Below are positions 21,112 through 31,821 of a stretch of 64,000 nucleotides of DNA, in pieces; the stretch's first letter is position 1, and each line of letters begins with the position of its first letter. The position numbers and the translations under genes were made by a program. Below the pieces are notes generated by a model. It saw only the letters and a list, made by a program, of their open reading frames with translations, searched no databases and was not told the DNA's origin. This DNA is from Misgurnus anguillicaudatus (taxonomy: Eukaryota; Chordata; Actinopteri; Cypriniformes; Cobitidae), in the NCBI RefSeq assembly GCF_027580225.2, contig NC_073351.2, forward strand, positions 6,180,501-6,244,500, written 5' to 3'.

Positions 21112-21325
21112 TTAATTGGGATACCTCTTCATACAAACAACACAGCAGAACCCTTGCTTGATGGTATGTAGCTGGGAAGGAGTCAGGATGACTCTTTGAG
21201 TAGTAGCCAGATTGGTGAGCTCTTTGACTGCTGCAGTGATATCTGGTAGGCTCTGTGATGCGAGTACAAGCTCTTCTATTTTCTCAGTGACCTTTCCAAC
21301 GCCTGCAGCATCCTCACCTTTTTGG
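21112..21325 (-). pseudogene. Isolated exon-like open segment, C-terminal CxxC
   Basis: On the minus strand, acceptor CTTCTAATAG is followed by ~70 open codons to TAA (21112-21114). The segment has a coiled-coil-like stretch (KVTEKIEELVLAS...AVKELTNLA), then LTPSQLHTIKQGFCCVVC, ending KRYPN. The C-terminal CCVVC resembles the start of a zinc-finger or RING-like motif cut short. No ATG and no other exon of this gene was recognised nearby. It may be a fragment of a host or transposon gene. Function unknown. Confidence 0.45.
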
Positions 21326-22027
21326 CTATTAGAAGGAAAAACATAATAGATAAATAAAAAAGGAAGGCTTTAAGTGGTTTTGGGGTAAAAACCTAACCTG
21401 TCACGACACGATTAAGGTAGAACCCAGGCGCATGACAGGTTGTGAACACAAAAGGAAGTTTTTTTTAAATAAACACAGAAAACAAAACCCATGAGGGAGT
21501 AAAACAAGGCAATAAATGGACAGAAGGGTAGTGATGGGACATCTGAAGTGAGGCTCCGGAGCTTGTGTCAGGCAAAAAGGGGCGTTCCAGATGAAGCCCC
21601 GATTCGAGGCTTGTATCGTTTCCGTGAAAATCACGTGACGATGACAAACGAGGCCTCGTTTTCTGTTGAATACGTCATTGCTTCATTCTGAGTATTGCTT
21701 ACGGATAAAACTGGTTCGACACTCGCGTCTCTTGTTGGGTTTTGCAGTACGTTTGCATTGATGTTGAAGTGTTGGTTGTAGTAGCGAGTAGTGGCGAGGT
21801 AGTGAGTTTGTAGTATAGTTATCATTATATATCATAGCCTGTATAATATATTATATTACACTTAGTTTAGTAGATTATTAGAGTAAATTATACATAGCCT
21901 AGTTCCGTAAATCAGACTAAATTAGCATATCGTTCTAATATGTAATTATATTATTATGTTTATGATTATATATATATAGCCTACATTAGTAGTAGTTTTA
22001 TTATATTATATATATACATTATTGCTG

Positions 22028-22050
22028 TTATTATTATTATTATTATTATA
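22028..22050. repeat. (TTA)n microsatellite
   Basis: Short TTA run inside the hAT at 21529-22744. Confidence 0.9.
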
Positions 22051-22134
22051 AGACTAGACTGTATTAGGGATAGCCTAGAAGGACTGAGGATCCATTGGGA
22101 TATTGGAACAAACAGAAGCTCCAATTTATATAAG

Positions 22135-22260
22135 CTGGCACTGACCTTCTTATGTTGTCCAGCCTCATTGGTGCCCTGTGAAAGGGTGTTTTCTAAAAAC
22201 AGACACCGCCTCAATCCAAATACTGTTAAAAAACTTTTGTTTCTAAATAAAAACCAGTAA
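22135..22260 (+). pseudogene. hAT transposase C-terminal fragment
   Basis: One frame reads LCCPASLVPCERVFSK and then RLNPNTVKKLLFLNKN to a stop at 22258-22260. This is the classic hAT dimerisation-domain C-terminus. A preceding piece (DPLGYWNKQ, ~22090-22130) is in another frame. The rest of the transposase has been deleted. Confidence 0.8.
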
Positions 22261-23598
22261 ACACTTTTCCGTGTTGCAGTTTGCTGTTCCACATTTCCAG
22301 TCCCATAAGTACTGCACTATTGCACCCCCAGTTCAATAAGCACTACATTATTGCACTCCCAGTCCCATAAGCACTCTACATTCCCAGTCAGCACTGCAGT
22401 GCACTCACAATAATTTCTTTACACTCATTTGGTGCATTCACTGTTATCACTTACCCAAAGAACTACTGAATAGTTGAACACAAAGTTGTGTATGTGTGAA
22501 TTGTGTGTACATAGGTTAACACAAGCAGAGTAAAATAATTTGTTTAATATACTTTATTCAAAAGCCCACACCATGACAATTTGGTTGCTCAAAATGAATA
22601 GATTTGTGTGCGATTCATTGCTTTGCACAGCAGGTGTCACCTGAGAGCACATTGTTTCATGAGGCTTCGGGTAAATTAACCTTTTGGCGAACCAATGGGC
22701 TGGAAAGCCTCAGTGGTTCAGAAAGCCTCGTTTGGCCATCACTACAGAAGGGTAACATAAAACTAAATAACAAACTTACTAAACTAACCACACAGAATAT
22801 GACTTAGGCTGGACAGGAATATGAATCACAGGGAAAACACACAGAATCTGCACAAACAATCAAGCACAAGACAGAGAACATGAGGGCATAATAAAGGGAA
22901 CAAATCAGGATGGGAACAGGTGGAAATCATTAAACAATCAAAGCGGGAGAACACAAGGGAGCGGGGTAAAAGTGACGAGACACTGTAAACAAGTGGCAAA
23001 AACCACATAATATGAAGCCACATGTCCCCACACAGAACATTGTACTGTCAGGACCTTGCCATACAGAATAAGACCTGAATCCAACACAAGGGTCTGGCAA
23101 GACCCTGACATAACCTTTTGTTTGACAAAAACAATTAAATACGTTTTTAAGAGTTGCTTCTTATAAAATTCATTCATTCAAAACACTTGTCTCACACACA
23201 ACAAAATGACAAGGGGATGTGAGTAAGCTTAAGATAAGATATAAATCTGGGGAAAAAATGCACTGCTGTACTTTATTACATTTGCAATAAATGGTAAGCC
23301 AACTTTACAGGATTAAGAATGGGTGTCCCAACTGTACCATGGTACTGTTTCAACTGTACTCTGGGTATGGTTAATACAAAAAATGCACCTTATGTTTATG
23401 AGAAAATTGTGAAAAATCCAAACTATTAATGCCTATTATATATTTATAATATTTTAGAAGACAAGCAAAAGGAACATCATATGAAAAAGTCACTTAATTT
23501 TTGCATCTGGTTTTTGTGTAGATATGAAGAAATTGTAAGTCTCTACTGTAACGTACTCGGTCTACTGTAAGTTACTCTAATCACGACGAGGACTTTAA

Positions 23599-23785
23599 CC
23601 CCCTGGGGTCCAAAAATGCGGCGCCGCGTTTTGACGTGTTTTTTCCTTATCATGGCAGAATCAACTTAAAATAGTCCATCATTAATAATCATACACTTAC
23701 GTGTTTGGCATCATTTGAAACTGTAAAGGGTCTTCTTTAATATGTGTTAATTCACAATAACAACAGATCTTTGTGTTTGCAATAC
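23599..23785 (+). mobile_element. TTAA-site MITE end (second copy)
   Basis: Starts CCCCCTGGGGTCC directly after TTAA (23595-23598) and is the inverted match of 1870-2054. The distal end was not found. Confidence 0.5.
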
Positions 23786-23943
23786 TGTCTGCAATACTAG
23801 TTAACTGTAACACATAACACAACATAGGCACTGTATAAACTATAAGTGGATTAATTTACTTCTTCCATTAAGTGCAACAACTATAAGATAATGTTTAAAG
23901 TGGGCACTCCACATAAGTAACATGAATATGTATTTGTCTTCAG

Positions 23944-24048
23944 TGTCTGAACATTCTGACAGAGAGGACCACGAAGAGGAAAGCACCCTAGACCAGCCGT
24001 CCAAGACAAAAACACACAGAAAGAGGCCCATGAACAAAGACACTGATG
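23944..24048 (+). pseudogene. Isolated exon-like segment, charged linker
   Basis: Acceptor TATTTGTCTTCAG and donor GTACGA (24049) bound a 105-bp open segment encoding SEHSDREDHEEES and KTHRKRPMNKDTD. It ends with a single G, phase 1. The exon at 49216-49442 starts in the complementary phase and encodes the type of domain that follows such linkers in fish proteins, so the two may belong to one gene. Not tested. Confidence 0.4.
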
Positions 24049-24059
24049 GTACGATTACT

Positions 24060-24965
24060 TTACTTAACTCTCTTCATTTTAATTAGTACCAGTACTTAAA
24101 GTACAAAAGTATTTTCTTCAAAATGTACTTAAGTACAAAAGTACTGTGATTTATTATGTCTGTATCATTTTTGTCACGAAACTCAAATTATGTGAAAAAA
24201 CTCTCTGCTCATCAATCTATTAATAGAAGGACATTAATTAATCAGACACTGATGTCTTTTAAAATTATCATAAGCCTAAAACCTTAAAGCCAAATCATTT
24301 CCTTTAGCACCAAATGAAATAACAGGATTTAAGAGCAGTAAGTCTCATTTCAAGATTTATTTGTTAAATAATTTAACAGTTTAAGTGTAGTAAAAACTTG
24401 AATTAAACACAGGTTCACAGGAGTTATCTTTTACTATCTGGAGGTTGATGGAGCCTCTTCATGTTCCAGGTTTCTTTTCCTTGATGATGTTACAGCAACA
24501 AACCTCTTAATGTTGGCTACCATTCTTTCTCTGCAAAAGAAGAGATTCAAAACATTAAATGCATATCTAGAAATCAGTCTCTTCAAAACTTTTGAAAATA
24601 ACAATCTCAGTTAATAAGGAGCACTCCAATCCACCTGCCTGTTTAAGCATCATACACTGCATGGGTAGTCAAAATGTCATTTATATTTTACAACAGTGTT
24701 GATAGTGCTTGATTGTCATTTCACGATAACAGAGCACTGAGCTTCAAATACATTGAACTTAAGTGAAACAGCTAACTCTATGGCTAAAAATAGCTTCAGC
24801 CTGCATAGCTAACAAGCATGATAACGTCGTATATTTTAACAACACAATGAAACCATTTTCTGCAATCTACTGTTAATATTGCTCATTTAAAAATATAAAC
24901 AGAACGAAAATGGCTTACCTCTACGTGTTTCCTTAGATTTGAAGCAGTATTCTTGTAAAAAAAAA
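24060..24965 (-). mobile_element. Decayed hAT-like relic with BED-finger exon pieces
   Basis: On the minus strand, 24960-24919 encodes KNTASNLRKHVE, like the second half of a BED zinc finger, and ends at GTAAGC. Then 24530-24434, after acceptor TTTTGCAG, encodes MVANIKRFVAV and EEAPSTSR to a stop. The phases no longer join. The stretch 24090-24170 contains GTACTTAAGTACAAAAGTAC, also seen in fragments near 51340 and 55390 that look like one hAT family. Confidence 0.4.
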
Positions 24966-25249
24966 TAGCACAGTTTCAAGGCAGGCAGAGAAGACACGAA
25001 GGACTCGTTCTTTTATTCAGTGACTTAAAAAAACTTGCGTAAATAAGGCCGTTGTTGTGGCGAGTCAGTTATTTCCTCCATTGTTTATGAATGCAGTTTC
25101 ATTCTCCAAATGATACGCTGGCTGGCTGCTGCACTCGTACTGCTTGCATGAACCACCGCGGCAACCAAAACAAGTTCAGAATGAAGCGCGTGCTGTACCC
25201 TGATTGGTGATTTGACGCGTCACGCGTGCATCTTAGTTTGCCCAGTAAC

Positions 25250-26169
25250 TAGGGGTGGAACGGTACATGTATTTGTTTCGAACCGAATCGGTACGGGGTC
25301 ACGGTTCGGTGCACGAATTTAAACGGAGAATACACGGCATGAAAATAAAATAAACTTGTGCACAAATTAATTAATGTAATGCGGAACTAATGTAAGATAC
25401 GCGGGTTCTTTAGGGACAGCTAATCTGTAGCCCCGCTTTAGCTCTGAAGCTCTGATTGGCGCCGATGCAGCCGAGCTCCACCTATGTATGCGCTCTATCA
25501 GAGCCCGTCTACATTCTCTGGCACTCTGCAGTTTTTTGTCAGGTTGACGGTCGAGTGAGTGAGTGAGTGAGTGAGTGAGATAGCAGCAGAAATAGCAAAT
25601 TTAAACAGTTTACATCACAAAGATTATTGGGGCTTACTTCAGTGATATGTCACGTATAAACACATAAGTAATAATATTAGCTAACAGTTTACTTCCCTAA
25701 TAATACATGCATTGTGAAATTACTAACAACTCTACTCAAAGACGCTCTGAGCGGGAGTCGAACTGGCAGTCAGTCTGTCATGTGAATCGAGCTCTCCAAA
25801 AGCCCGGGCACAGTTCACCCTCCGCATCCGTTTCTGTCGTGCAGACGCATGTGCGACGGAGACGGTCGCATAGACTGAAGACAAAGCGCTCGACCCGCAT
25901 GACGGACCGATTGGGAGATATGGAATGATATTTACTCACCGCACCGCCTTCATACACTATAGCTGGTCTCTGTTACAACAGCAAAAAGCATATTCCATAG
26001 TCTTAACACATCACTCATTTATGTAAAAAAGATTAATGGACGGATATTACCTCATTAGCAGGGTAGAATAATTTATTTCAAACCTTGTCATTTTATTCAG
26101 AAATGTTAGATGTTCTTAAGTAAATATTTGAGCACTTACTAAGAAATGTTCGAGAATTGCACTTAGGAA
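25250..26169. mobile_element. hAT left end (TAGGGGTGGAACGGTAC), right end not found
   Basis: TAGGGGTGGAACGGTAC at 25250 is a typical fish hAT terminus with subterminal CGGTACGGG. No matching right end is seen before the tandem-array element begins near 26170, so the element seems truncated. Open frames inside are not recognisable. Confidence 0.4.
25553..25580. repeat. (GAGT)n microsatellite
   Basis: About seven GAGT units. Confidence 0.95.
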
Positions 26170-26371
26170 TGTCACACGGTGACGATCTTTCCAGGGGCGG
26201 AACCAAAAGTAGGAGAGTTTGGTTCCGCCCGGAAGTGTTTCCGCTCAGACGGGAAAACATGAACACCGGAACTTCCGGTAAACGCAGCGGGACGAAAATA
26301 AGCTGATTCGACACAGGTGCATCTTATTAACATTAGCGGCTGGGAATTGGAGGACACAACAAAGAAGGCAG

Positions 26372-26378
26372 TATAAAA
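26372..26378 (+). promoter_or_regulatory. TATA-box-like site in copy 2
   Basis: TATAAAA in the context GCAGTATAAAAGG, followed downstream by GT-donor-like sites (for example TGTGAGTAT near 26725). This suggests transcription rightward through the tandem array. The equivalent region of copy 1 reads ACATAAAT on its minus strand. Confidence 0.4.
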
Positions 26379-27660
26379 GGATCGGCTAAAAACACAGTTT
26401 TGTGGTTGTTTGGTGCTGTTGTCGTGTGCTGTTTTTCGTTGCTGGGTATCTTCGCTGCTGGTGTCGCTTAGGCTGGAGCTGGCGTGGCTGTGTAGGACAG
26501 AACAAACCGTAGTAGCTGGGAGACGACAGGAAATCGCTGGGAACTGAAACGAAACAGAAGAAAGACGGAGTTAGAGTGAGTGACTACATCTATAAAGAAA
26601 CCAGAACTTAACGGAATTATTATGTAGCACTGCCACTAAGAAGAAACACCTCGCTGTGTGCTGTTGGAAACATATATTTGTGTGTAAGGAAGAAGAGAAT
26701 ATCGGAGAGGATTGTACAGCGACTGTGAGTATACACTATTGATTTAGATTACGCTGTTTATTTACTCTGTCTATATTGAAGGACTCCAGTGAAAGGAGTG
26801 ACGGCCCTGCCACGGAGCAGTGTGGTGGGAGAGCCGGAGGGAGATGAGAGTGGGGCCGCTACAGTGATGTGGACGCGACTGGCCCGCGTTAACAATCGGA
26901 CTCTGGTGAAGTGGAGGAAGACGGGGCGTCCTAAGTGTTCACTTTGAGTGCTGTGGGTGAGTCTGTGTTTTGCTGTGGACATACACTTTGAAGTGGTGCA
27001 GTGTGTTGCTGTGTGTGTATTTTGTCAGAAAAACCACGCCTCCACCAACCTCGCCGTGGGAAAACGGAAGGCTGCGGGTACCAGTTCTTTTACTATCTGG
27101 CATATGCTGTGGGCGAGCCCCTGGATGCGAATACTTACCGTGGTGATAGTCGGCGGCCATCTTTTGGATCTGGGTTGTTCTATGGAGTGGTGGTGAAGAG
27201 TTCGACTGCTTGAGACTGTGTGAGTAGAACTTAAGATCAACGCTTGCTTGTGTATATGTACAGAACATCTACTGAGGGAGAAGGAAGGCTGAGTTAGATC
27301 CCACCTGTCCCTAAGCCTCTCCAAAAGGGCGCCCCTGTCCAGGAAGCGGAAAAGAGACGGTGTGGAATTTTCCCCTCGACAGTAGCAGCGGTCGCTGGGA
27401 GGTCTGTTTCACGACGCCCCATCATCCTACAGTCTCGAGGTATCCGTCGAGTTGTGAGAGCACGGTCACCGTAAGTCCATCATTCCCAACCCATGAAATA
27501 AATGTATAAATTGTCTGACGATTGACCACGAGTGTTACTAAAGCAGAGTAGAGTGAGGAAAGCACTGTAGACATACGTTCCCTTGTGTTTGACTGTGTGC
27601 AGCGTGGCCATGGAAACACTACCCCAGTGATTATTATAGTCGTTTTGTGTCCAAGCCAGC

Positions 27661-28110
27661 AGCCTGTGAAGAGAGAAAGCGAACGAGGAAAACCTTACCT
27701 GTACCGTACTTACTGTACGCTGTCCCAAGCTGGAGAGGTGAGCGAGTCATTAGCAGTGTAATTAACCGTCGTTCTGTGTCCCAGCCAGCAGCCTGTGAAG
27801 AGAGAAAGTGAACGAGTAAACCCTACCTGTACCGTACTTACTGCACGCTGTCCCCAGGCTGGAGAGGTGAGCGAGTCATTAGCAGTTTGAATAACCGTTC
27901 TTCTGTGTCCCAGCCAGCAGTCTGCGGAGAGAGAACCCTGAACACTTACCAGAGAAACGACCGCCTGCAAAGGAGGAGAAAAAGAACTAGGAAGCTTACC
28001 TGAACTATACTTACCGTACGACGCCCCAAGTTGGAGAGGCGAGAGAGTTGTCATCAGTGGTCCAAAGATCAATCCTCTGTGTGTCCCAGCTAGCAGCCTG
28101 CGGAGAGGAG
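27661..28110 (+). repeat. 129-bp tandem array in copy 2
   Basis: AGCCTGTGAAGAGAGAAAG-type starts at 27661, 27790 and 27919 (period 129), with a fourth, longer-spaced unit at 28095. Each unit carries GGAGAGGTGAGCGAG (donor-like) and TCTGTGTCCCAGCC (acceptor-like) on the plus strand. On the minus strand it has the GTAAGTAC motif seen in copy 1. Confidence 0.8.
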
Positions 28111-28480
28111 AAACAAACGCGTTATTGGAGGAACACTTACGAGATCACCCCCAGCACCACGTACCGGGGAGCCACCATGCCGTCCAGGCAAGGGTACGTT
28201 AGTGAAAGAAGAATTGACCCAGCACTTATCTTTGTTATTTTTATTCTGCCTCAAGGATGAAAAGGAGGGCGCCACGGGATCATAAAGCATGGCGGAGGAG
28301 CCCAAGCCCTACACCCCCACAGAGCCTTGGACCCCGGACCTCTAGCCCCGTCTCCCCCCTTGTCCCTTTCCAATCACGGCCCACCTGGAGGGCAGAACAA
28401 GAATCTTTAGTTTTAAATCCTTCCCCTTTAGTCAGGAGGCCAAAACTAATATTAAAACTTTGTTGGACACTTTTTGGTAC

Positions 28481-29102
28481 AAGCATACAACTTATCCAGT
28501 ATTAATATTTAACCCCTCAACATGTGTTCTAGCCAGGTTGTCAGCTTATTAAATTTTTTTTGTCCATTTTAACATTATATTCTTAAAAGTGGTAAAAGCG
28601 GATTTTCCCCCCAAAGTGCTTCCATATGTTACCTACTGTAATTTTGGGCAAATGTGCAATATAATCCAATTTATGTGCAAGCATGATCATTAAAAAATAA
28701 TAATCAATAAATACCACAAGAGTACCACACCACAAGGGGCACTGTTGGGTCAGCATAGCTGTGATTTGGCATTAGGCAGCAGATCCAGAGAAGATGATCA
28801 CAGCAGAGTCAACAGTCTGAACCAAACTTTCTAATCACACAATCACACAACAGTTTAACTAGGTCTATTTGTCTACACACACATTTACCTCAATATTCTA
28901 TTATTATACCATCAAATGTTACCAGAAACAGGTAAGCTAAACTGTTTTCCAATTAGCTATACTTCCCAGACAGCCAGACTAATTTACATTCATAATTACT
29001 AGCTTATTACTAATAGGTAAATTAAGTTTTGTGCAGATGTATAATGGAAATTTTATGTTTATAATTTATTTGCTGCACAACAGCCTATTTTACAGTCTGC
29101 TA
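28481..29102. other. No gene seen
   Basis: AT-rich sequence with no exon, long open frame or transposon terminus that I recognise. Confidence 0.5.
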
Positions 29103-29366
29103 CACTACAAAAAATGATGTGTTAATTTTTTACACGTTGTGTGTCTCATGCTATTTAAAGCGTTATTTCATGTTAAAATAAATGAAAGGGACAACACAAG
29201 TTGTGTTAAAAACAGTGATGGTAGTAATGGTTACAAAGTAATTCCGTTACTGTAATTCCACTTTTAGCGGTAATGAGCATGTAACTAAGTATTTGTTTTT
29301 AAATCAAGTTACGGAGTTACAATTACTGAAATTTAAATGAGTTGGTTACTCGTGTTACTCTATTTT

Positions 29367-30905
29367 TGTGAGGGTTTGGCAGGACAGATGAACCCAAATG
29401 CAGACGATGTCGGGGAAAAACAGAAAACACTTTATTTTTACAACAAAACAAAACCCACGAGGGGGTATGAAACATGAAACTCTTGACAGAAAACATTACA
29501 ACTTGACTGGGTAACTAGACTCTAAATGACGTGGAACACGAGAACACGACACAACACAATGATCCTGCACAGAACTAAAGAAACACTGACATTAAATAGA
29601 AGAAAGCAAACAAGATAACGAGCGGGAACAGGTGATGGGAGAAAACCAATGATCACTAATAAGCAGGAGAACGAGGGGGTGGGGTCACAGGACAAGACAC
29701 CGGAGGCACATGCCAAACACAAAAACAAGGCATGAACCTCCACACAAGGCCAGGGACTGCCAGAACTCTGCCACCATGACAAAATGCACATAACAAGACT
29801 TCAAGGCAGAGTCCTGACAGTAGCCCTCCCTCAAAGGACGCCACCTGGCGTCCAAAAAGGGAACACACAAGACAACAGAACATGACAGATAATAAACATG
29901 ACAAGACTAGAACACATCAGACTAAAACTTAACAAAAGGTGCCAAAAAACAAGATAAAAACAAAATTATCAAACACACTGAAGTCCACAAGACACTCAAA
30001 ACACAACAGTCCAAGGTGGGGCGGGACGAGGGCGCAGCTGTGGCCACGCAGACCTCACTGGCCTTGACTGCACAGTCAACTGCGCAGGCTGGGTAGAAGG
30101 CGCAGGACGGGTTGACTGCGCGGGCTCCGGTTGTGCGGGCTCCGGCTGTGGCTGCGCGGGCTCCGGCTGTGCGGGCTCCGGCCTAACTGCGCGGAATGCG
30201 CGGGCTCCCCCATCCCTTGGGACAGTTCAAACCCGACGGCAGCCAATCCAAGAGACGGACGGATCACTGCGACAGCCCTCCTGAAAAGGGGATTGGGCAT
30301 GTCGGTGGCTCTCCAGAGCTCAGCAAAGAGTGCTGAGCGTTCTTGGTCCGTTAGCCAGGATGGAGTTGGACGCACTGACATGGGCAGTAGGACCGTGACA
30401 TGAGGTGATGCGACGGACCTCGACACCGTCGCTGGGTTCAATTCTGGCAGGATCATTCTGTGAGGGTTTGGCAGGACAGATGAACCCAAATGCAGACGAT
30501 GTCGGGGAAAAACAGAAAACACTTTATTTTTACAACAAAACAAAACCCACGAGGGGGTATGAAACATGAAACTCTTGACAGAAAACACAACAACTTGACT
30601 GGGTAACTAGACTCTAAATGACGTAGAGCACAACACAACACAATGATCCTGCACAGAACTAAAGAAACACTGACATTAAATAGAAGAAAGCAAACAAGAT
30701 AACGAGCGGGAACAGGTGATGGGAGAAAACCAATGATCACTAATAAGCAGGAGAACGAGGGGGCGGGGTCACAGGACAAGACACCGGAGGCACATGCCAA
30801 ACACAAAAACAAGGCATGACCCTCCACACGAGGCCAGGGACTGCCAGAACTCTGCCACCATGACAAAATGCAAATATAACAAGACTTCAAGGCAGAGTAC
30901 TGACA
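29367..30905 (-). mobile_element. LTR retrotransposon lacking pol (gag stub only)
   Basis: LTRs at 29367-29819 (453 bp) and 30459-30905 (447 bp) begin TGTGAGGGTTTGGC and end CTGACA. ATTTT is duplicated at 29362-29366 and 30906-30910. The LTRs are very similar, with roughly a dozen differences by eye. The internal region is only 639 bp. It has a polypurine tract next to the left LTR and, on the minus strand, the first ~130 residues of a gag-like frame. The element is a non-autonomous deletion copy in minus orientation. Confidence 0.88.
30076..30465 (-). pseudogene. Truncated gag-like frame
   Basis: On the minus strand, just inside the 5' LTR (starts MILPELNPATVSRS). It continues through LTDQERSALFAELWR into a repetitive RSP/SRSPHNR tail encoded by GCGGGCTCCGG repeats at 30110-30190. 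The remaining capsid, zinc knuckle and all of pol are missing. Confidence 0.55.
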
Positions 30906-31821
30906 ATTTTGTGATAAATGAACACTTGCAGACAAGACATTTCTGATCTAACATCACAGGACCTTGGTGAGCGGCACAATGAATAATAACACAGAAGGCG
31001 TGTTAGTATAGGGACAACACATTTAATGCCCATTATCGCTAAAAATAGTGGAATTACAGTAATGGAATTACTTTGTAACCATTACTCCCGTCACTGTTTT
31101 TAACACAACTTGTGTTGTCTCTTTCATTTATTTTAACATGAAATAACGCCTTAAATGGCATGATACACACAATGTGTAAAAAAATTAACACATAATTTTT
31201 TGCAGTATAGCTAAAAGTGTTAACGAGTTTGTTAGATAGCCAAGTCCTCAGCTTAAGTCAGAGGACATTGTAGTGATTCACTCAGAAGCCAATCAGACTA
31301 GTGTAGTGAATCATTTCTTTCCCTTTAGATAAGATAACATGGATCCAGAGGGAGCTGTAAGCCTAGTGTCCAAAGAAAAACAAATAGGAAAAGATATTGA
31401 TTGGGAAAAATGTTTCATTTGTCAAGACAAATATGGAAAATACAGCCAAGATAAAGCCCTAAGAAATCCTTCTGAGAATGGGCTAAAGTGTATTAGATTA
31501 AGAGCAAATGAACGGGCGAAATACCAAGATGTGGATTATGCTGATACCCTGGAGAGAATTGATGAGTTTCTGGACACAGAAACTGAAAAGATAAAATGGC
31601 ACAAAACATGCTATGCAGCTTTTACAAATGTGACTTTTATTTCACGTCTGAAGAAACGATTTGAAACTGAAAAGAAGTCACTAAATCTTGCAAGCAACTG
31701 CCAGCTGATCACTACTAGGAGTTTGATGCCTCCAGTGTCTTGGGAAAAATGTATTTTCTGACAGAAAGACAAGCCTGAGGACAAACTTCGAAACATCCAA
31801 GTCATGACTACATCTAAAAAG

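Larger units (their letters stand above)
21529..22744 (+). mobile_element. Deletion-derived hAT in the solo LTR
   Basis: Inverted ends TAGTGATGGGACATC and TAGTGATGGCCAAAC (as read inward). CAGAAGGG is duplicated at 21521-21528 and 22745-22752. Length is 1216 bp. It retains a piece of the transposase C-terminus (22135-22260), so it is an internal-deletion copy of an autonomous hAT. Confidence 0.9.
21399..23110. mobile_element. Solo LTR split by a hAT
   Basis: Begins TGTCACGACACG and ends GACCCTGACA. TAACC is duplicated at 21394-21398 and 23111-23115. Without the hAT and one of its target copies the LTR is ~488 bp. No internal retrotransposon sequence is present, so recombination between LTRs is likely. 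It resembles in layout the LTR at 59057-59470. Confidence 0.85.
26170..28480 (-). mobile_element. Tandem-array element, inverted copy 2
   Basis: The reverse complement aligns in order with 2461-6695: CCTCCAGGTGGGCC near the start, then the tandem array (129-bp units here). After it come CTGGACAGGGGCGCCC and a region with GGTTCCGCCC and GTGACA at the far end. Without the hAT present in copy 1 the two have comparable layout. No transposase frame was found. The boundaries are approximate because the outer ends differ from copy 1. Confidence 0.6.
29103..31207. mobile_element. CACTA-like element with ~170-bp inverted repeats
   Basis: The left arm from CACTACAAAAAATGATG (29103) to about 29275 is mirrored by 31035-31207, where the reverse complement starts ACTGCAAAAAATTATG. 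The arms share GACAACACAAGTTGTG and AGTAATGGTTACAAAGTAAT. The CACTRCAAAAA start fits the EnSpm/CACTA superfamily. The interior is mostly a later LTR element (29367-30905). Target duplication not clear. Confidence 0.6.
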
